A stretch of 7,926 nt of DNA. Origin: JBLIOB01 sp047639575. Its GTDB lineage: Bacteria > Bacteroidota > Bacteroidia > Flavobacteriales_D > Parvicellaceae. Below are positions 5,807-7,926 of this stretch, in pieces; position 1 is the first letter of the stretch, and the number at the start of each line of letters is the position of its first letter. The stretch spans positions 1 to 7,926 of the forward strand of contig JBLIOB010000195.1 in the NCBI GenBank assembly GCA_047639575.1, written 5' to 3'. The notes under the pieces are model-generated. The model was not told where the DNA came from. It was given only the letters and a program-made list of their open reading frames with translations, and searched no databases. The position numbers and the translations under genes were made by a program.

Positions 5807-5842
5807 AAGCCCACTAGCTTCTAGAAGCTAGTGGGCTTTTTT
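5807..5842 (+). terminator. Strong palindromic terminator shared by convergent genes
   Basis: A perfect 32-bp palindrome spans 5807-5838: a 14-bp stem (AAGCCCACTAGCTT and its complement) closing on CTAG at 5821-5824. A run of six T at 5837-5842 follows on the plus strand, making a classical intrinsic terminator 17 nt after the peptidase stop. Read on the minus strand, the hairpin is followed after four bases by five T (complement of 5798-5802), so it can also end the CDGSH transcript, less ideally. The CDGSH stop codon lies in the CTAG loop. Confidence 0.92.
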
Positions 5843-6036
5843 ATGCTTATAACTTTATGACTCCCATCACAAAATGGCATTCGATTCGAACGACCGCAAC
5901 CGCATAGAGAAATCCCATCTTTGCCAGGAGGAGATTTCTCTATGCTCATTTCGCGGCCATTAGAATCAATGATTGTAACTGGAGTTGAAACAACTAGGGG
6001 TCCGAGTTCTTTCTTACGAATCGTGAACTTGCTCAT
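5821..6036 (-). CDS. CDGSH-type [2Fe-2S] iron-sulfur protein (mitoNEET-like domain)
   Basis: This 71-residue single-domain protein carries the full CDGSH signature C-x-C-x2-S-x3-P-x-C-D-G-S-H at residues 45-60 (CGCGRSNRMPFCDGSH). C45, C47, C56 and H60 are the three-Cys/one-His ligands of a redox- and pH-sensitive [2Fe-2S] cluster. There is no signal peptide or membrane anchor, so it is probably cytosolic. The N-terminal half (G-P-L-V-V-S-T-P-V-T-I-I-D-S-N-G) is beta-rich, as usual for small bacterial members. The ATG is 2 nt after the VOC gene stop, indicating one operon. The last codons (K-K-P-T-S-F) and the TAG stop are encoded by one arm and the loop of the terminator hairpin. The exact role of bacterial CDGSH proteins is poorly defined; electron transfer, cluster transfer or redox sensing are possibilities. 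Confidence 0.92.
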   Translation of the reverse strand: MSKFTIRKKELGPLVVSTPVTIIDSNGREMSIEKSPPGKDGISLCGCGRSNRMPFCDGSHKVISIKKPTSF

Positions 6037-6038
6037 GC

Positions 6039-6446
6039 TTAATCGTTGTATGAGTTTCTTTCTTCGTCCTTATCGCTTAAATACTGTACGAATTCATATT
6101 GATTATCATCTCCATCGTTAAAGTAGTCGCGAATTCTGTATTTCTGAATTTGCTTGGGATAGCTTCTTTTAAACCCATGCGCGTCCATTCGTTTTGCTAT
6201 AGAATCTACATCTTCAACAACGAAGCCCAAATGGTTAATTCCTAACTCCTCGTAATCTGGATGTTCTGTTTTTCCTTTGTTGCCTTCACTAAGTGCTAAG
6301 TATGTTTCTTCATCTCCAAGGTGCAACCAACCTTCTCCTCCACCTCTAACTTTAAAAGTTGGAAATGCAGTTTGGAAAAACTCAACTGCTTTGTTCAAAT
6401 TGGTAACTGAAATGTTTGCGTGTTCCATGTATATCTTCGTTCTCAT
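6039..6446 (-). CDS. VOC superfamily (glyoxalase/dioxygenase-fold) protein
   Basis: From the ATG at 6446-6444 this protein has 135 residues with two beta-alpha-beta-beta-beta modules, the vicinal-oxygen-chelate fold. Probable metal ligands are H9 in M-E-H-A-N-I-S-V, H72 in G-I-N-H-L-G-F-V-V-E-D and E118 in Q-Y-E-F-V-Q-Y, matching the His/His/Glu pattern of metal-dependent VOC enzymes. Substrate is unknown: the fold includes glyoxalase I, thiol-S-transferases such as FosB, and dioxygenases. The frame extends upstream to an ATG at 6491, but that ATG lies upstream of a good promoter (-7 at 6479-6472), so the downstream start is preferred. A further ATG at 6428, giving MEHANISV, is also possible. 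The CDGSH gene follows after 2 nt. The promoter is divergent from oxyR, which suggests redox control. Confidence 0.85.
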   Translation of the reverse strand: MRTKIYMEHANISVTNLNKAVEFFQTAFPTFKVRGGGEGWLHLGDEETYLALSEGNKGKTEHPDYEELGINHLGFVVEDVDSIAKRMDAHGFKRSYPKQIQKYRIRDYFNDGDDNQYEFVQYLSDKDEERNSYND

Positions 6447-6471
6447 ATCTTTTGTTTTAATTATTACGTCA

Positions 6472-6503
6472 CAAACATATTGGATAATCATATATCAATC
6501 AAA
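6472..6503 (-). promoter_or_regulatory. Promoter of the VOC-CDGSH operon (-33 and -7 elements)
   Basis: On the minus strand, TTTG at 6503-6500 is followed after 20 nt by TATGTTTG at 6479-6472, an exact TAnnTTTG match. This agrees with the Bacteroidota promoter architecture (-33 TTTG, about 19 nt, -7 TAnnTTTG). The predicted leader to the ATG at 6446 is about 20 nt. The -33 element shares a base with the first ATAG of the putative OxyR operator at 6503. Confidence 0.65.
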
Positions 6504-6538
6504 TAGATATTCTATATCTTTGTATAGGTTTTATCTAT
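6503..6538 (+). promoter_or_regulatory. Putative OxyR operator, tandem ATAG/CTAT dyads
   Basis: Two dyads occur: ATAG (6503-6506) with CTAT (6512-6515), spacing 5, and ATAG (6524-6527) with CTAT (6535-6538), spacing 7. The second reads ATAGGTTTTATCTAT and matches the enterobacterial OxyR half-operator ATAGnTnnnAnCTAT at every fixed position. The dyads start 21 bp apart, about two helical turns, as expected for a tetramer; the classical period is 22. The left dyad is two bases shorter than the classical one. The oxyR -7 element lies between the two dyads, so binding could repress oxyR, while the left dyad abuts the divergent -33 box, a position where OxyR could touch polymerase. Function is inferred from motif and position only. 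Confidence 0.6.
6515..6522 (+). promoter_or_regulatory. -7 promoter element of oxyR
   Basis: TATCTTTG matches TAnnTTTG and lies 16 nt before the oxyR ATG at 6539, giving a leader of about 12 nt. No good -33 TTG is found at the usual spacing. The box is embedded in the ATAG/CTAT dyads, consistent with autoregulation. Confidence 0.55.
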
Positions 6539-7456
6539 ATGACAATACAACAAATGGAATATATCGTGGCGTTAGACACCTACCGTCATTTCGTAAAAGC
6601 TGCCGAACACTGCTTTGTTACCCAACCCACATTGACCATGCAAGTGAAAAAATTAGAAGATGAAATTGGTATTGCCATTTTTGATCGCAAGAAGACTCCT
6701 TTGGAACCAACTGCGTTAGGCGAAACTATCGTTCTTAAAGCTCGGTCTATCTTAAGAGAAGTTCATCAATTGAAAGAACTTGTTAATGATGAGAAAGAAA
6801 ACTTAACCGGAACCTTTAAAATTGGGATTATCCCAACCGTAGCGCCTTATTTAATACCATTGTTCGCTATGAATTTCGCTAATAAATATCCGTTGACTCA
6901 GCTCATCTTTAAAGAGATGAAATCGGAAGATATCGTGGAAGCTCTTAATTCAGATCAAGTTGATATGGGAATTTTAGTAACACCACTAGAAGAACAAAAT
7001 TTAAGGGAAGTCCCACTTTACAATGAGCCTTTCACCGTATTCGCATCACAGAATCATCCATTAGCAAAGAAATCCTTTGTTACTAAGAATCAAATCGCTC
7101 AGGCAGAAGGCCTTTGGCTATTAAACGAAGGAAATTGCTTTCGGAATCAAGTATTAAATATTTGCAAGGAAAGCGCTAACCAACCCTTTACATATGAAAG
7201 CGGATCAATAGAGACCATAAAAAACTTAATTCAAAACAATGATGGATTTACTCTAGTGCCAGAACTCTCACTGGCGAATTCCAAGTTTAAAGGAATTCCA
7301 TTTAAAGATCCAAAGCCCATTAGAGAGGTTAGTATAGTTGTACATAACGGTTTTGCTAAAGAAATATTAATTGAAAAACTTCGGGAAGAAATTCTTAATG
7401 AGGTTCCTTTGGATTATGTCAAAAATGAACATTATATTCGGGTAAAATGGAGATAA
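6539..7456 (+). CDS. oxyR: OxyR-type LysR-family peroxide-responsive transcription regulator
   Basis: OxyR senses hydrogen peroxide through a reversible disulfide and activates antioxidant genes. The 305 residues have LysR architecture: a winged helix-turn-helix at about 1-60 (M-T-I-Q-Q-M-E-Y-I-V-A-L-D; F-V-T-Q-P-T-L-T-M-Q-V-K-K-L-E as recognition region; I-F-D-R-K-K-T-P-L-E-P-T), a linker helix at about 61-88, and a two-lobed effector domain from about 92. The redox pair is present: C200 and C209 in G-N-C-F-R-N-Q-V-L-N-I-C, with the spacing of E. coli C199/C208 and the surrounding pattern (compare G-H-C-L-R-D-Q-A). T100 in I-P-T-V-A-P-Y-L corresponds to the peroxide-binding threonine of OxyR. 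An extra cysteine, C25, is in the DNA-binding domain. Start is the ATG at 6539, directly after the operator. The DinB gene starts directly at its stop. The target set in this organism is unknown. Confidence 0.9.
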   Translation: MTIQQMEYIVALDTYRHFVKAAEHCFVTQPTLTMQVKKLEDEIGIAIFDRKKTPLEPTALGETIVLKARSILREVHQLKELVNDEKENLTGTFKIGIIPTVAPYLIPLFAMNFANKYPLTQLIFKEMKSEDIVEALNSDQVDMGILVTPLEEQNLREVPLYNEPFTVFASQNHPLAKKSFVTKNQIAQAEGLWLLNEGNCFRNQVLNICKESANQPFTYESGSIETIKNLIQNNDGFTLVPELSLANSKFKGIPFKDPKPIREVSIVVHNGFAKEILIEKLREEILNEVPLDYVKNEHYIRVKWR

Positions 7457-7921
7457 ATGATTGAGCAAGATATAGTAAGATTAAAAGCAACTAGGGACAA
7501 TTTCATTAAGTTAGTTGATGCTTTAGTTCCTTCAGAATTAGATAAGATACCTGGTGGATTTTCTAATAATATCATTTGGAATTTTGGCCACGCCATTGCC
7601 AGTCAACAACTACTTTGTTACAAGCTCGCTGGAAGTCAGATGCGCTTAAACTCTGATTTAGTGAAGCGGTATAAAATTGGAACTTCTCCAGCTGAATCAA
7701 CTCCGGTATCTGAGATCAACCTATTAAAGGAGCTTGCAAATGACTCAGCTGATTGGATGTTGGAAGATTACAACGGTGGCCTATTAACTGCAACCCCTTT
7801 TACTGAATACACAACCAGCTATAATATTACTTTGAAAACAGTAGAAGAAGCTATTGCGTTCAGCAACATGCATGAAGCGCTTCATTTAGGCTATGCTATG
7901 GCCATTAAAAAAGCGCTCTAA
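7457..7921 (+). CDS. DinB superfamily (four-helix-bundle) putative metal-dependent protein
   Basis: This 154-residue, mainly helical protein has the DinB/YfiT metal site: H45 in W-N-F-G-H-A-I-A-S-Q, and H139 and H143 in M-H-E-A-L-H-L-G-Y, the usual first-helix His plus HxxxH triad. Family members include bacillithiol or mycothiol S-transferases and isomerases, as well as many of unknown function; no substrate can be assigned here. The length is typical and no signal peptide is present, so it is cytosolic. The ATG follows the oxyR TAA with no intervening base (TAAATG), strongly indicating a bicistronic oxyR-dinB message. The link to a peroxide regulator makes a thiol-dependent detoxification role attractive but unproven. 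Confidence 0.85.
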   Translation: MIEQDIVRLKATRDNFIKLVDALVPSELDKIPGGFSNNIIWNFGHAIASQQLLCYKLAGSQMRLNSDLVKRYKIGTSPAESTPVSEINLLKELANDSADWMLEDYNGGLLTATPFTEYTTSYNITLKTVEEAIAFSNMHEALHLGYAMAIKKAL

Positions 7922-7926
7922 TGAAG
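7921..7926 (+). CDS. Possible start of a further gene overlapping the DinB stop
   Basis: The last base of the DinB TAA stop is the A of an ATG followed by AAG (TAATGAAG), the same stop/start overlap seen at position 81. Only two codons are inside the window, so this is merely a hint that the operon continues. Confidence 0.2.

Noticed and set aside
6447..6491. Upstream ATG start for the VOC protein at 6491
   Set aside because: It lies upstream of a good minus-strand -7 box (6479-6472), and the added 15 residues do not resemble a VOC N-terminus.
6277..6663. Plus-strand 128-codon frame spanning the VOC gene, the divergent promoter and the oxyR start
   Set aside because: It overlaps two well-supported genes and the promoter region between them, and its product resembles nothing.

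Overview
The window is AT-rich (roughly 35-38% G+C by eye) and looks like a chromosomal segment from a member of the Bacteroidota, probably a Flavobacteriia-like lineage. The evidence is gene content (an S46 dipeptidyl peptidase, a Bacteroidota-style OxyR), the near absence of Shine-Dalgarno sequences before genes, and several matches to the Bacteroidota -7 promoter element TAnnTTTG at sensible distances before genes. No tRNA, rRNA, insertion sequence, phage gene or CRISPR array was seen.

Layout. Positions 1-1130 hold a tight + strand cluster: the tail of an upstream gene with a beta-barrel-like C-terminus, a 60-aa single-pass membrane protein, the YbaB/EbfC nucleoid-associated protein, and 5-formyltetrahydrofolate cyclo-ligase, with gaps from -1 to 4 nt. 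Positions 1249-1860 encode an unrecognised small exported protein with its own promoter-like element. Positions 1861-2349 hold no credible gene. They contain an octamer-based repeat locus: a C-free left arm, (GGTAAGGA)4 followed by ATGATAGA-type octamers, and a nearly G-free right arm of 42 in-phase octamers that includes four near-identical 64-bp units. The array runs to within a few bases of meaB (2350-3396), the G-protein chaperone of methylmalonyl-CoA mutase, which has no ATG start. An S46 dipeptidyl peptidase of the DPP7 type follows (3543-5789) and ends at a strong palindromic terminator.

Positions 5821-7921 form a second, divergently organised block. On the minus strand, a VOC/glyoxalase-fold protein and a CDGSH iron-sulfur protein form a two-gene operon. 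Its last codons and stop lie inside the terminator hairpin shared with the peptidase. On the plus strand lie an OxyR-type LysR regulator with both redox cysteines conserved and a DinB-fold metalloprotein that starts directly at the oxyR stop. The 92-bp divergent intergenic region carries promoter elements for both directions and a pair of ATAG/CTAT dyads. One dyad fits the classical OxyR half-operator ATAGnTnnnAnCTAT exactly.

The most interesting observations are (i) this apparently OxyR-controlled, self-contained redox/electrophile-stress module (OxyR-DinB divergent from VOC-CDGSH) and (ii) the octamer-phased, strand-asymmetric repeat locus abutting meaB. Neither has been tested; the checks are listed with each finding.
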